Shown: in pieces, positions 33,193 to 41,961 of the stretch
How the letters are laid out: each line of letters begins with the position of its first letter
Position numbering within the stretch: position 1 is the first letter of the stretch
Assembly (NCBI RefSeq): GCF_965200585.1
Contig: NZ_OZ241361.1
DNA: 64,000 nt
Strand: one strand, 5' to 3'
Source: Bacterioplanoides sp965200585
GTDB taxonomy: Bacteria > Pseudomonadota > Gammaproteobacteria > Pseudomonadales > Oceanobacteraceae
The notes under the pieces: model-generated
Database searches by the model: none
Told to the model about the DNA's origin: nothing
Seen by the model: only the letters and a program-made list of their open reading frames with translations
Translations under genes and position numbers: made by a program

Positions 33193-35766
33193 ATGGCTTG
33201 TCCCGAATTTCGTTTTTCGACACAGGATTATGCAACAGAACTTGAGTTAATCAGCTTTTCCGGCGAAGAAGCCATTTCTTCGTTGTTCTGGTTCGTGCTG
33301 GAGTTCAAAGTCGAATTGGGTACATCCGTCGATCTGGAACGTTTATCCAATTCCGATGCCATGCTTACCGTACTCGCCGATGATGACAGTAATCGTCCGG
33401 ATGATTACAGCATTCGCGGAGTGATTGAATCCGCCGAAGAAATTCTCAATACCTCATCTACCCATCGTTTTTATCGCGCCACAATGATGCCGGCACTGGC
33501 CCGTCAGCAGCACAGCTTATCGTACGATATTTATACCCATATGACGGTTGATAAAGTTCTGGATGAAGAGCTTCGCGAAGACATTCAACTGGATTATTTA
33601 TTAGCAACAACGGCAACGTACCCTGAGCGAGACTTTTTTTGCCAGTATGCTGAATCAAACTTTTCGTTTGTATCGCGCCTGAGTGAGTATTGGGGAATTT
33701 ATTACTACTTCAATCATGACCTTAACACCCAATTAGTGTTTGCTGACGATACTAACTATGAAGAAGTTATCACCCGCACGGTAACTCTGGATGAGCTGAA
33801 CCGTCCTTCCATCAGTTACGACAGTGTTCGTTCATTGCGCAAAATTGTGAACAGTACAGTTGATGGTGTGGTGGTTGCTGATGTTAACCCGGAATTAGCC
33901 AGTACTTATATAGAAGGCACTGCCGGAAAGATCGACGGCAAAAAAGGCTGTGTTCGGCTGGTCAGCCAGGGTGTTCGTGATAAAGATGAAGCGAATAAAA
34001 TTGCCACCATTCGCTTGGAAGAGTTGCAATGCCGAGGTGTTGTTTATCTCGGCACGTCTGGTATTCCGAATCTGGCTCCGGGTTTTATTCTTAAAGTGGA
34101 AGGCCACAATAAACAGGTTATGGAGTTACTGGTACTGGAGGTTTCCCACATGGGCTCTGGTCTGGATAACAGTGCCCGTGGTAGTGAGCAGGGAGGGGCA
34201 CCCTTTTATGAATGCTCGTTTCAGGCGATTCCGCGTTCAGTTCAGTTCCGCCCACAACGCAACACTGACATTCCAACGGCTGTATCGGCAACCGCGCGCG
34301 TTTATTCGGCCAGTGAAGACAGCAATATAGCGCAGCGCGATGAGCGTGGACGTTATCAGGTGGTGTTTGATTTTTTACCGAAAGAATCCGGAAAATCCTC
34401 CAGTACGGCTAAAAATAATGTGTCGCACTGGATACGGATGGCACAAAGTGCAGCGCGTTCAAACCATTCTGATATTCCTCTGGTGCCCGGCACAGAAGTA
34501 AAAATCGGCTTTACTTGGGGTCATCCCGATCGTCCCTATATTATGGGGGCATTAGAGAATTCTCAGTCATTGCGATATCCCGTCACCCATGAGAACCCTC
34601 ATCATGCAGTGTTGATAACCGATGGCATGTTGTACACCGAGACTGCTAAATCACGTAAATCGTTGCATATTTCATCACAATTTGAATACGACAAGGTTGA
34701 ACGGCTTCCGTTTGCGGAGCTTGATTTTGACGGCGTAAAGGCTGGCAAAGATGTCGATGAAATCCGAGGTGAGCAGCACATCTATCGCCGTTACGGCGAT
34801 TTGTATTCGTTTATTGACAGTAATAACTACTATTACGGACGAGAATGTTCGTTCCACTTTGGTCAGCACTACACCGAATACCATACTGATGAACAAGCCG
34901 TTGCCGAGGGCAAGAACCGGTTTGATATTAAAGACGACATGCTCTATCCGAGTGATCAGCCGGTCAGTGATAAAACCACGGGCGATAGCGCCAAAAATCA
35001 CGGCCTGGTGACCAAAGAGTTTGGTCATAAGTATCATTATTTATCAGGTACTTCGACGGTTTGGGCACAAGGGCCGGGGATGACAGGCCTGCACAAAGAA
35101 TTTCATTACGGCGGCCGCTACCGGGAAAATTCAACCGCTCTGAATATTGCGCGTATGGATAACCTCGACGGCTTCGCCGTTAAGCCTGACGACCAGGCAC
35201 TGATTGAAAAAACACGTGGCAATACGTTTTTCTGGCAAGAAGGCAATCATGTCTCAGCGACAAAGGGCACCATCACCACAGAACAAGAGGGTGAACGTAA
35301 ACATTCTTTTAAAGGTAATGAGACCACCGATATTGAAGGTGATTTGACTCACAAGCGAGTGGGTAAGCAAACCCGAACGGAACAAGGGGATATATCACGC
35401 ACCTTGCAGGGCGATTACACCTTTCAGCATGACGGCACAGAAACTCATACGATCAGTGGTGACCTCAACAGTAATATCAAAGGGTCGGTTGTCAGAGAAA
35501 CCGGAGGTTCTCTGAGCAGTACCGTGGGTGGACAGACTTCTTTGACGTTGAAAGCACCAACTCGTATCAAACAAACTGGTGCGCTTGATATCAAAACCGA
35601 TACTCTGGCGGTTAAATCCAGCGCAACGACCGTTAAATCTGACATGATGACGCAAGAATCATCCTTGACGACCAGCAAAAGCAAGATGCTTAAAGTGGAG
35701 TCTCAGATGGTAACGGCAGACGCGAAAATGTTTACTGTAAAAGGTCAGCTGGTGGTGATTGGCTGA
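33193..35766 (+). CDS. vgrG: type VI secretion spike protein VgrG (TssI)
   Basis: An 857-residue protein of the T6SS puncturing tip. The N-terminal gp27-like region (residues about 1-370) includes FCQYAESNFSFVSRLSEYWG and ELQCRGVVYLGTS. The gp5/OB fold follows with DERGRYQVVFDF, HWIRMAQ and VKIGFTWGHPDRPYIMGALENS. The C-terminal 150 residues are Thr/Ser/Val-rich beta repeats forming the needle. The ATG at 33193 has GGAGG 8 nt upstream and is preferred to 33178. No other T6SS structural genes are present here, so it is an orphan vgrG, probably carrying the divergently encoded nuclease effector. Confidence 0.92.
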   Translation: MACPEFRFSTQDYATELELISFSGEEAISSLFWFVLEFKVELGTSVDLERLSNSDAMLTVLADDDSNRPDDYSIRGVIESAEEILNTSSTHRFYRATMMPALARQQHSLSYDIYTHMTVDKVLDEELREDIQLDYLLATTATYPERDFFCQYAESNFSFVSRLSEYWGIYYYFNHDLNTQLVFADDTNYEEVITRTVTLDELNRPSISYDSVRSLRKIVNSTVDGVVVADVNPELASTYIEGTAGKIDGKKGCVRLVSQGVRDKDEANKIATIRLEELQCRGVVYLGTSGIPNLAPGFILKVEGHNKQVMELLVLEVSHMGSGLDNSARGSEQGGAPFYECSFQAIPRSVQFRPQRNTDIPTAVSATARVYSASEDSNIAQRDERGRYQVVFDFLPKESGKSSSTAKNNVSHWIRMAQSAARSNHSDIPLVPGTEVKIGFTWGHPDRPYIMGALENSQSLRYPVTHENPHHAVLITDGMLYTETAKSRKSLHISSQFEYDKVERLPFAELDFDGVKAGKDVDEIRGEQHIYRRYGDLYSFIDSNNYYYGRECSFHFGQHYTEYHTDEQAVAEGKNRFDIKDDMLYPSDQPVSDKTTGDSAKNHGLVTKEFGHKYHYLSGTSTVWAQGPGMTGLHKEFHYGGRYRENSTALNIARMDNLDGFAVKPDDQALIEKTRGNTFFWQEGNHVSATKGTITTEQEGERKHSFKGNETTDIEGDLTHKRVGKQTRTEQGDISRTLQGDYTFQHDGTETHTISGDLNSNIKGSVVRETGGSLSSTVGGQTSLTLKAPTRIKQTGALDIKTDTLAVKSSATTVKSDMMTQESSLTTSKSKMLKVESQMVTADAKMFTVKGQLVVIG

Positions 35767-35863
35767 CCTCCCTTCTCTGCAGGGAAAACACCGGCACCAC
35801 TCGTCAGATACGGATTTGTGATAAACTCGCACGTTTTTCACCTTGTATTTGAGCGAGACTTTC

Positions 35864-36532
35864 ATGACTACGTCGGCCTCCATGGGGCAACCCAACAGCT
35901 CAATGGCACACCTGACCAGCCAGATTGCCCGCGGCGCTGAAGCGATGCACATCAGCCTGACCGATCAGCAGCTGAGCAAGCTGAGTGATTATCTGGCGCT
36001 GTTTATCAAATGGAATAAGGCCTATAACCTGACGGCAATCCGCGATCCGCAACAAATGGTGCCGCTGCATCTGCTTGATAGCCTGGTGGTGAATAACTAC
36101 GTTCAGGAAGCCAACAATATCGCGGATATCGGCACCGGCCCGGGTTTACCAGGCATTGTGCTGGCGATTATGAATCCCGATAAAGCCTTTATGCTGCTCG
36201 ATAGTAACGGCAAAAAAACCCGCTTCCTGTTTATGGCAAAAACGGCGCTGGGCCTCGACAATGTCACCATAGTGAACGATCGGGTCGAAGCGTATCATCC
36301 GCCCAAGCCTTTCGATATGATTGTCAGCCGGGCCTTCGCTTCTCTTTATGATATGACCCATTGGTGTCAGCATTTACGGGCTGAGCACGGTTGCTTTATG
36401 GCAATGAAAGGTCAGTACCCCGATGACGAAATTGCTGCCATTGAGGATGACTTTAAGGTCGTGGAAAGCTTCAAACTGGATGTCCCGGGTGTGGATGGCG
36501 AACGTCATCTGTTGCGGATTGTGCCTGCTTAA
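35864..36532 (+). CDS. rsmG: 16S rRNA (guanine-N7)-methyltransferase RsmG
   Basis: Methylates G527 of 16S rRNA using S-adenosylmethionine (E. coli numbering). The SAM-binding motif DIGTGPGLPGIVLA is preceded by KAYNLTAIRDPQQMVPLHLLDS and followed by LLDSNGKKTRFL and VSRAFASL, all canonical. The ATG at 35864 gives 222 residues, somewhat longer than E. coli (207) because of a non-conserved N-terminal leader; an ATG within that leader could be the true start. It is followed 11 bp later by parA, the usual order. Confidence 0.95.
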   Translation: MTTSASMGQPNSSMAHLTSQIARGAEAMHISLTDQQLSKLSDYLALFIKWNKAYNLTAIRDPQQMVPLHLLDSLVVNNYVQEANNIADIGTGPGLPGIVLAIMNPDKAFMLLDSNGKKTRFLFMAKTALGLDNVTIVNDRVEAYHPPKPFDMIVSRAFASLYDMTHWCQHLRAEHGCFMAMKGQYPDDEIAAIEDDFKVVESFKLDVPGVDGERHLLRIVPA

Positions 36533-36543
36533 GGAAATACTTT

Positions 36544-37308
36544 GTGAGTAAAATTCTGGCGATAGCCAATCAGAAAGGTGGTGTGGGTAAAACAACCACC
36601 GCCGTGAATCTGGCGGCCTCTCTGGTCGCCACCAAGCGCCGGGTATTGCTGGTGGATCTTGATCCACAAGGCAATGCCACTATGGGCTCCGGCATTGATA
36701 AGCACGATCTGGAACTGTCTCTGTATGATGTGTTAACCGGTGGTTGCCGCACGGCGGCTGCGATTCAGGCTACCGAGCCGGCCGGCTACGACCTGTTGCC
36801 GGGCAATGGCGATCTGGTGGCGGCGGAAGTGGAGTTGATGGATGCCACCCGCAAAGAGAGTAAATTACGCGACGCGCTGGGTGAAGTGCGCCCGGATTAC
36901 GACTATATCCTGATCGACTGCCCGCCTTCGCTGAATATGCTGACCCTGAATGCGCTGGTAGCGGCTCAGGGCGTATTGATTCCAATGCAGTGTGAATATT
37001 ACGCGCTGGAAGGCCTGAGTGCGTTGCTGCAAACCATCGAATCCTTAAAAGAAAGCATCAATCCGAAGCTGGAAGTCGAAGGTTTATTACGCACCATGTA
37101 CGACCCTCGTAATGGCCTGACTCAGGATGTATCAGCACAATTAACCGAGCACTTTGGTGACAAAGTGTACGGCACTGTGATTCCGCGTAATGTCCGTCTG
37201 GCCGAAGCGCCAAGCCATGGTTTACCGGCGCTGGTGTACGATAAAAACTCCCGGGGTGCGGTGGCTTATCTGGCGCTGGCTGGCGAAATGAATCGCCGTA
37301 ATAAGTAA
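36544..37308 (+). CDS. parA: chromosome partitioning ATPase ParA (Soj)
   Basis: Deviant Walker-type ATPase that, with ParB and parS, segregates the origin region. It has 254 residues. The deviant Walker A KGGVGKTT is at residues 11-18, with LVDLDPQGNATMGSG and the Walker B DYILIDCPPSLNML. It lacks the N-terminal HTH of plasmid ParA, as usual for chromosomal Soj proteins. It has a GTG start at 36544 with an AAGGAA Shine-Dalgarno. The parB gene starts 20 bp downstream. Confidence 0.97.
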   Translation: MSKILAIANQKGGVGKTTTAVNLAASLVATKRRVLLVDLDPQGNATMGSGIDKHDLELSLYDVLTGGCRTAAAIQATEPAGYDLLPGNGDLVAAEVELMDATRKESKLRDALGEVRPDYDYILIDCPPSLNMLTLNALVAAQGVLIPMQCEYYALEGLSALLQTIESLKESINPKLEVEGLLRTMYDPRNGLTQDVSAQLTEHFGDKVYGTVIPRNVRLAEAPSHGLPALVYDKNSRGAVAYLALAGEMNRRNK

Positions 37309-37328
37309 TTGATTAGAAAGAAAGAAGA

Positions 37329-38324
37329 ATGTCGAAGAAAAAACGCGGATTAGGACGTGGGCTGGATGCCCTGATGGCCAGCTCAAAAGCAGCGGTGGCG
37401 ATTGAGCCGGCTGAAGTCGCGAGCGAATCAACGCCCAAGCCTGATGATGCAATGCCTGATGGCGCAATGTCAGACGTTGCTAGTACAAAACCTGAACTGG
37501 CAGAAGCAACGGCCGTTGCCAGCGAAGCCAAAGACGGCGAGCTGGCACACCTGCCGGTTGAGTGGATTCAGCCAGGCCAGTATCAACCGCGTAAAGACAT
37601 TCAACCGGAAGCATTAGAAGAACTGGCTGCCTCTATCAAAGCTCAGGGCCTGATGCAGCCGATTGTGGTTCGCCCGCTTGCTGGTGGTACGCCTGAATCC
37701 CCTGGCTACGAAATCATTGCTGGTGAACGCCGCTGGCGTGCCTGCCAACTGGCGCAGATGGAATCGGTTCCGGCGTTAATTCGTGATGTGCCGGATGAAG
37801 CCGCCATCGCCATGGCGCTGATCGAAAACATTCAGCGTGAAAACCTCAATCCGATGGAAGAGGCAACGGCGCTGTATCGTTTACAGCACGAATTCGAACT
37901 CACGCAAATGGAAGTGGCAGAAGCGGTGGGGAAAAACCGCGCGACGGTGGCTAACCTGCTGCGCCTGATGAATCTGAATGACGATGTGAAACGCTTACTG
38001 GAGCACGGTGATATTGAAATGGGTCATGCTCGTGCGCTGCTGGGTTTACAAGGTAGTGACCAGTCTGAAGCCGCCGCTCAGGTAGTAACTCGTGCGCTGA
38101 CTGTCCGTCAGACCGAAGCGCTGGTGCGTAGCCTGCAAAACGGGGGCGATCAGAATGCTGAGCAAGCCAAAGCCAATCCGGATATTCAGCGTCTGGAGCG
38201 TTTATTGGGTGATCGTTTGGGTGCCAAAGTTGCGATCAAACACAGCGCTAAAGGCAAAGGCCAGCTGGTGATCAATTACACCAATCTGGACGAGCTGGAC
38301 GGCATCTTAAGGCATATTCAGTAA
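37329..38324 (+). CDS. parB: chromosome partitioning protein ParB (Spo0J)
   Basis: CTP-dependent DNA clamp that binds parS. It has 331 residues. The basic N-terminus (MSKKKRGLGRGLDALM) is the ParA-stimulating peptide, followed by an Ala/Glu/Asp-rich linker (about 20-75). The CTP-binding core has GERRWRACQLA and ENIQRENLNPMEEA, and the HTH is TQMEVAEAVGKNRATVANLL. The C-terminal dimer domain ends DELDGILRHIQ. Its likely targets are the two 16-bp palindromes at 8659 and 9280 inside recF. Confidence 0.97.
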   Translation: MSKKKRGLGRGLDALMASSKAAVAIEPAEVASESTPKPDDAMPDGAMSDVASTKPELAEATAVASEAKDGELAHLPVEWIQPGQYQPRKDIQPEALEELAASIKAQGLMQPIVVRPLAGGTPESPGYEIIAGERRWRACQLAQMESVPALIRDVPDEAAIAMALIENIQRENLNPMEEATALYRLQHEFELTQMEVAEAVGKNRATVANLLRLMNLNDDVKRLLEHGDIEMGHARALLGLQGSDQSEAAAQVVTRALTVRQTEALVRSLQNGGDQNAEQAKANPDIQRLERLLGDRLGAKVAIKHSAKGKGQLVINYTNLDELDGILRHIQ

Positions 38325-38394
38325 CAAGCTTGACCGCTTATCGCCAAATATTAAAAATCATTAGCTATTACGAAAAAATTAAAAGGATTTATAT

Positions 38395-38727
38395 ATGGAA
38401 TGCCCAACCCTTCATGGTGTTGAGTTTGGCTCTGATAGTAAGAAAGCCATTGAAACCATTCGCCGAATCAATGAAACCGCAAATTTTATAGAAGGAATGA
38501 CTAGCGGAGGTGTATTGGTGACGATTTTCTCCACCAAAAAACCGTTGGAAGCATCATATAATATATACAGCTCAGATTTCGTTGCTCTAGCTAAAGCACT
38601 CTCTTCTGTTGAGCAGATAAGAAAGTACAAAATTGAAGAAACAGCACTTTTGATTAGGGAGAAAGTATCCTCGGGGCCTGAAAAGCAGTTCTGGAAAGCA
38701 ATCTATTTAGGATGTAAGGCAAAATGA
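38395..38727 (+). CDS. hypothetical protein
   Basis: A 110-residue soluble protein of unknown function, with two Cys (Cys3 and one near the end) and no signal peptide or recognised domain. Start ATG 38395; AAAAGGA lies about 8 nt upstream. Its stop overlaps the ATG of the next gene (ATGA), so the two are cotranslated. Base composition is more AT-rich than parB, and this pair interrupts the common parB-atpI junction, which suggests a later insertion. Confidence 0.6.
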   Translation: MECPTLHGVEFGSDSKKAIETIRRINETANFIEGMTSGGVLVTIFSTKKPLEASYNIYSSDFVALAKALSSVEQIRKYKIEETALLIREKVSSGPEKQFWKAIYLGCKAK

Positions 38728-39242
38728 AGTTCATTCTTACTTTATTTTTAGTTTTTTGCGTCCAAGTGGGTAATGCTTCAGAACATCCTGATTTAGATGC
38801 TCTTTTTAGTTCATACGCGGACAGAGCGAAGAAATGCGGTGAGTGGTCTAAAGAAGAGCTACCACCATCGTTTATTAAGCAATTAGCAGCACTTGAGCTG
38901 AAGCAGGAAGATGCTGCTGATTTGTTATTCTCGTATGAAATTGTTGCTAGAACGGGGTGTGTTGAAGAAGAGGAGCAACAGTTGATCAAATTTGCTGAAA
39001 GTTATGCTCAGAAGACTGATAAATCCGGCAGAGAATTAGCTCATGCTATTGTTGAGTTAATAACGATAAATAAAGACTCTATTGATGAAGCTAAGCAACA
39101 CTATATTGACCAAACCCCCGAGTCTTTTCGAAGGCTTATAGAAAAGCGGGGCGTGTTATCTCGCCCTTATAATGCCGAAAAAGTAATGAGACAACTTTTT
39201 CCTGAATGGCGATTAGATCTGAGTGAACCTATACGGGAGTAG
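38724..39242 (+). CDS. exported hypothetical protein
   Basis: A 172-residue protein with signal peptide MKFILTLFLVFCVQVGNAS and an acidic, all-helical mature part containing two Cys (KKCGEWS and RTGCVEE) that could form a disulfide in the periplasm. The ATG overlaps the stop of the upstream gene by four bases. No family is recognised. A cytoplasmic gene followed by a periplasmic one, coupled, is compatible with a small two-component function, but nothing shows what it is. Confidence 0.6.
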   Translation: MKFILTLFLVFCVQVGNASEHPDLDALFSSYADRAKKCGEWSKEELPPSFIKQLAALELKQEDAADLLFSYEIVARTGCVEEEEQQLIKFAESYAQKTDKSGRELAHAIVELITINKDSIDEAKQHYIDQTPESFRRLIEKRGVLSRPYNAEKVMRQLFPEWRLDLSEPIRE

Positions 39243-39288
39243 CGAGAGAAGGCTTTCCTTTAGATGGCCTTTGTCGAGTGTTTACACC

Positions 39289-40059
39289 TTACTGAGTATG
39301 CAGCTGCGCGGGCACCAGGTTGTAGCGTGCAAAGATCTGTTGCAGCTTGCCGGACGCTCTCAGTTGCTGAATCAGCTCATTAAAGCGATCAATGCTGATC
39401 GGAGAGTATTGGTTGATCAGAAAGTGACGGTAATACTGGCTGTCGCTTTTATCTGAGATCAACAGCTGTTTGGTCTGCGTTGGGTAAAGGCTTTGGTAAT
39501 AGCTGAGACTGGTGCTGGATAGCACACCAATATTAGCGTACTGGTTCAGTACCATGCGCATCACGCCAAACTCATCATTAACCGTGCTGGTATTGTACTG
39601 CTCTCTGAGTGTTGACTGATCACTCTCAAAATTCAGAAAGTTATAGCGAAATCCGTTCACCACCACGGTTGGCTCTTGTCCGGCCTTATCAAAGTAGCTT
39701 TGATCCTGTGCCACGTTACGGCGGGCGAAAAATTTATCTTCCACATAAAGCAGGTTGTCTGAATGGCCAACGACCTGCCGATCGTAGCTCCAGGCAATGT
39801 TCGCCATGGCGATCATGTGTATTTCACCATGGTTGATCCGATGGCGCGCTCGAATTGACGGTAACGCCTGAAAAACAAACTGATACTCAGACTGTATTTC
39901 ATTCAGCGCATCGCAGATGTCACGAGAGAGACCGCCACCTTGCTTAAGAACATAAGGCGGCTGGTTCACGGTACCGGCAACGGTGATTTCGATCGGATTT
40001 GAATGCGCAATCAGAGTTGCCATAAAAAAGAACGCAAACAAAACAGCTTTATTAATCAT
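39289..40059 (-). CDS. periplasmic solute-binding-like protein (SBP family 3)
   Basis: A 256-residue protein with signal peptide (MINKAVLFAFFFMATLIAHS). The mature part has the family 3 start ITVAGTVNQPPYVLKQGGGL, then GEIHMIAMANIAWSYDR and a C-terminal FNELIQQLRASGKLQQIFAR. Such proteins usually bind amino acids for ABC transporters or act as sensors, but no permease or ATPase gene is adjacent. Many solitary members in marine gammaproteobacteria are of unknown role. It lies opposite to the flanking genes. Confidence 0.75.
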   Translation of the reverse strand: MINKAVLFAFFFMATLIAHSNPIEITVAGTVNQPPYVLKQGGGLSRDICDALNEIQSEYQFVFQALPSIRARHRINHGEIHMIAMANIAWSYDRQVVGHSDNLLYVEDKFFARRNVAQDQSYFDKAGQEPTVVVNGFRYNFLNFESDQSTLREQYNTSTVNDEFGVMRMVLNQYANIGVLSSTSLSYYQSLYPTQTKQLLISDKSDSQYYRHFLINQYSPISIDRFNELIQQLRASGKLQQIFARYNLVPAQLHTQ

Positions 40060-40214
40060 TGTGTCATAAATAGTTGACAGTAATAGTCGGATATTATCTT
40101 AGTTGCTCTTTTGCGCGGTACCCAATAACGGATGTTTTTACTGAGCATTCATGCTGTGAATGGCGCACATTTACCAAATGAAACTAATTATCGAGCCATA
40201 ACTTATGGTTTCGG

Positions 40215-40243
40215 TTGATGCCTCCGGGTCGAGCCCATATAAT
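40215..40243 (+). promoter_or_regulatory. atp operon promoter
   Basis: -35 TTGATG (40215-40220), 17-bp spacer and a perfect -10 TATAAT (40238-40243), giving a leader of about 90 nt before the atpI start. Confidence 0.65.
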
Positions 40244-40278
40244 CACGGCGCTCTAAATTTGGGCGTTGCTGGCGTTTT

Positions 40279-40309
40279 GTTTATGCAGTGTGATGTTTTC
40301 TGCATAAAC
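40279..40309 (+). promoter_or_regulatory. inverted repeat in the atp leader
   Basis: GTTTATGCAG (40279-40288) and CTGCATAAAC (40300-40309): perfect 10-bp arms, 11-nt spacer, between the promoter and atpI. No T-run follows, so it is more likely an mRNA-stabilising hairpin or protein site than an attenuator. Confidence 0.55.
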
Positions 40310-40339
40310 CGTGAATTTTTAAAGTGATGCGAGGCGTGT

Positions 40340-40711
40340 GTGTCATCGATTTTTCCTCGCAAGGCGGTGTACAAACTCATTGTTGTACAGTTTGGCCTGA
40401 CACTTTTAGCAACCGCAATTGCCTGGATTCATAGTGATGTAGCGGCTAAATCAGCGCTGTTGGGCGGCTTAACCTGTGCCATCCCAAGCGCGTATTTTGT
40501 TTGGCGCGCATTCCGCTATTCCGGAGCACGTATGGCTGACAAAGTGGTTCAGTCGCTTTACCAGGGAGAAGCCTGGAAATTTATGCTTACCGCACTGAGT
40601 TTTGCAGTGATATTTGTGCGAGTAGAGCCATTGAATGTTCCTGCATTGTTTATCGCGTTTATGACAGTGCAGCTGGGGCACTTAGCCTCAGCCAGAATGA
40701 CTAATTTTTAA
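40340..40711 (+). CDS. atpI: ATP synthase accessory protein AtpI
   Basis: A 123-residue inner-membrane protein with four predicted helices, first gene of the ATP synthase operon. AtpI is thought to assist c-ring assembly or Mg2+ handling. The GTG at 40340 is the start, with GAGG about 6 nt upstream. The conserved core LLGGLTCAIPSAYFVWRAFR is present. The atpB start follows after 23 bp. Confidence 0.88.
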   Translation: MSSIFPRKAVYKLIVVQFGLTLLATAIAWIHSDVAAKSALLGGLTCAIPSAYFVWRAFRYSGARMADKVVQSLYQGEAWKFMLTALSFAVIFVRVEPLNVPALFIAFMTVQLGHLASARMTNF

Positions 40712-40734
40712 ACCTTTGGAATTGAGAGTGAACA

Positions 40735-41598
40735 ATGGCTGGTAACTCCCAAGAGTATATCTCGCACCACTTAACCAATCTCACCTACGGCAAGTTGCCG
40801 GCAGGTTATGTTCGTACTGATAAAGACGGCAACGAAACTGAATTAACTCAGGACACCTGGACCATGGCGCTGAGCGGTAAAGAAGCTCAGGATATGGGCT
40901 TTATGGCCGTTCACGTTGACTCGATTGCCTGGTCTCTGGCAATGGGTCTGCTGTTTGCCTGGTTGTTCCGCAAGGCCGCCAAAGCAGCCACTTCCGGTAT
41001 CCCGGGCAAGCTGCAAAACATGGTGGAAACCGTTGTTGAGTTTGTTGATGGCACCGTTAAAGAAACCTTCCATGGTCGTAACCCACTGGTTGCCCCATTA
41101 GCCTTAACGATCTTCGTTTGGGTATTCCTGATGAACTCACTGAAATGGGTTCCGGTTGATATTATTCCTGGCATTGCCCACGCGGCTGGCCTGCCTTTCT
41201 TCAAAATTGTTCCAACGGCCGATCCAAACGGCACGCTGGGTCTGTCGTTAGGCGTATTCCTGCTGATTGTTTACTACAGCATCAAAGTTAAAGGTGTAGG
41301 TGGCTTCGCCAAAGAGCTGTCTCTGACACCGTTCAATCACCCGATTGCAATCCCGTTCAACCTGTTCCTGGAAGTTCTGGGTCTGCTGACTAAACCATTG
41401 TCTCTGGCACTGCGACTGTTCGGTAACATGTACGCGGGTGAGGTGGTATTTATTCTGATTGCATTGCTGCCGTTCTACCTTCAGTGGGTTCTGAACGTGC
41501 CGTGGGCAATCTTCCATATTCTGGTGATTCCGCTGCAAGCGTTCATCTTCATGGTTCTGACGATTGTTTATCTGTCTCAGGCTCACGAAGATCACTAA
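40735..41598 (+). CDS. atpB: ATP synthase F0 subunit a
   Basis: Proton-channel subunit of F0, 287 residues with five to six membrane helices. The helix with the essential arginine is visible as LALRLFGNMYAGEVVF, and the final helix is FIFMVLTIVYLSQAHEDH. An N-terminal insert (about residues 20-60, with DKDGNETELTQDTW) is usual in marine gammaproteobacteria. AtpB and AtpE together form the ion path. Confidence 0.97.
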   Translation: MAGNSQEYISHHLTNLTYGKLPAGYVRTDKDGNETELTQDTWTMALSGKEAQDMGFMAVHVDSIAWSLAMGLLFAWLFRKAAKAATSGIPGKLQNMVETVVEFVDGTVKETFHGRNPLVAPLALTIFVWVFLMNSLKWVPVDIIPGIAHAAGLPFFKIVPTADPNGTLGLSLGVFLLIVYYSIKVKGVGGFAKELSLTPFNHPIAIPFNLFLEVLGLLTKPLSLALRLFGNMYAGEVVFILIALLPFYLQWVLNVPWAIFHILVIPLQAFIFMVLTIVYLSQAHEDH

Positions 41599-41664
41599 CA
41601 GCGTAATTAACAGACAAATTTAACCCTTTAATTAACTACTTAACTAAACCTTTAGGAGTCTCAT

Positions 41665-41892
41665 ATGGAACTCGTTTACATTGCTGCTGCAATCATGATC
41701 GGCCTGGGTGCACTGGGTACTGGTATCGGCTTCGCTCTGCTGGGCGGTAAGCTGCTGGAAGGTACTGCGCGTCAGCCAGAGCTGGGTCCTCAGCTGCAAA
41801 CCAAAACCTTCCTGATGGCTGGCCTGTTAGACGCCGTGCCTATGATCGGTGTTGGTATCGCGATGTACCTGATCTTCGTTGTAGCTGGTTAA
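41665..41892 (+). CDS. atpE: ATP synthase F0 subunit c
   Basis: A 75-residue proteolipid hairpin that forms the rotor ring. The polar loop ARQPEL is present, and the ion-binding acid is Asp56 in AGLLDAVPMIGVG. There is no sign of the Gln/Glu-Ser Na+ signature, so a proton-coupled enzyme is expected. The Shine-Dalgarno TAGGAG precedes the ATG at 41665. It is richly supplied with optimal codons, in line with its high stoichiometry. Confidence 0.98.
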   Translation: MELVYIAAAIMIGLGALGTGIGFALLGGKLLEGTARQPELGPQLQTKTFLMAGLLDAVPMIGVGIAMYLIFVVAG

Positions 41893-41961
41893 TCTGAGCA
41901 CGATCTTTTGATCGTGTTCCTTTAATCACTTACTCCAACGAATTCGTAAGAGGTAATCGCC

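Noticed and set aside
39289..40059. Part of an ABC amino-acid uptake operon
   Set aside because: No permease or ATPase gene adjoins it on either side, so only the binding-protein fold is claimed.
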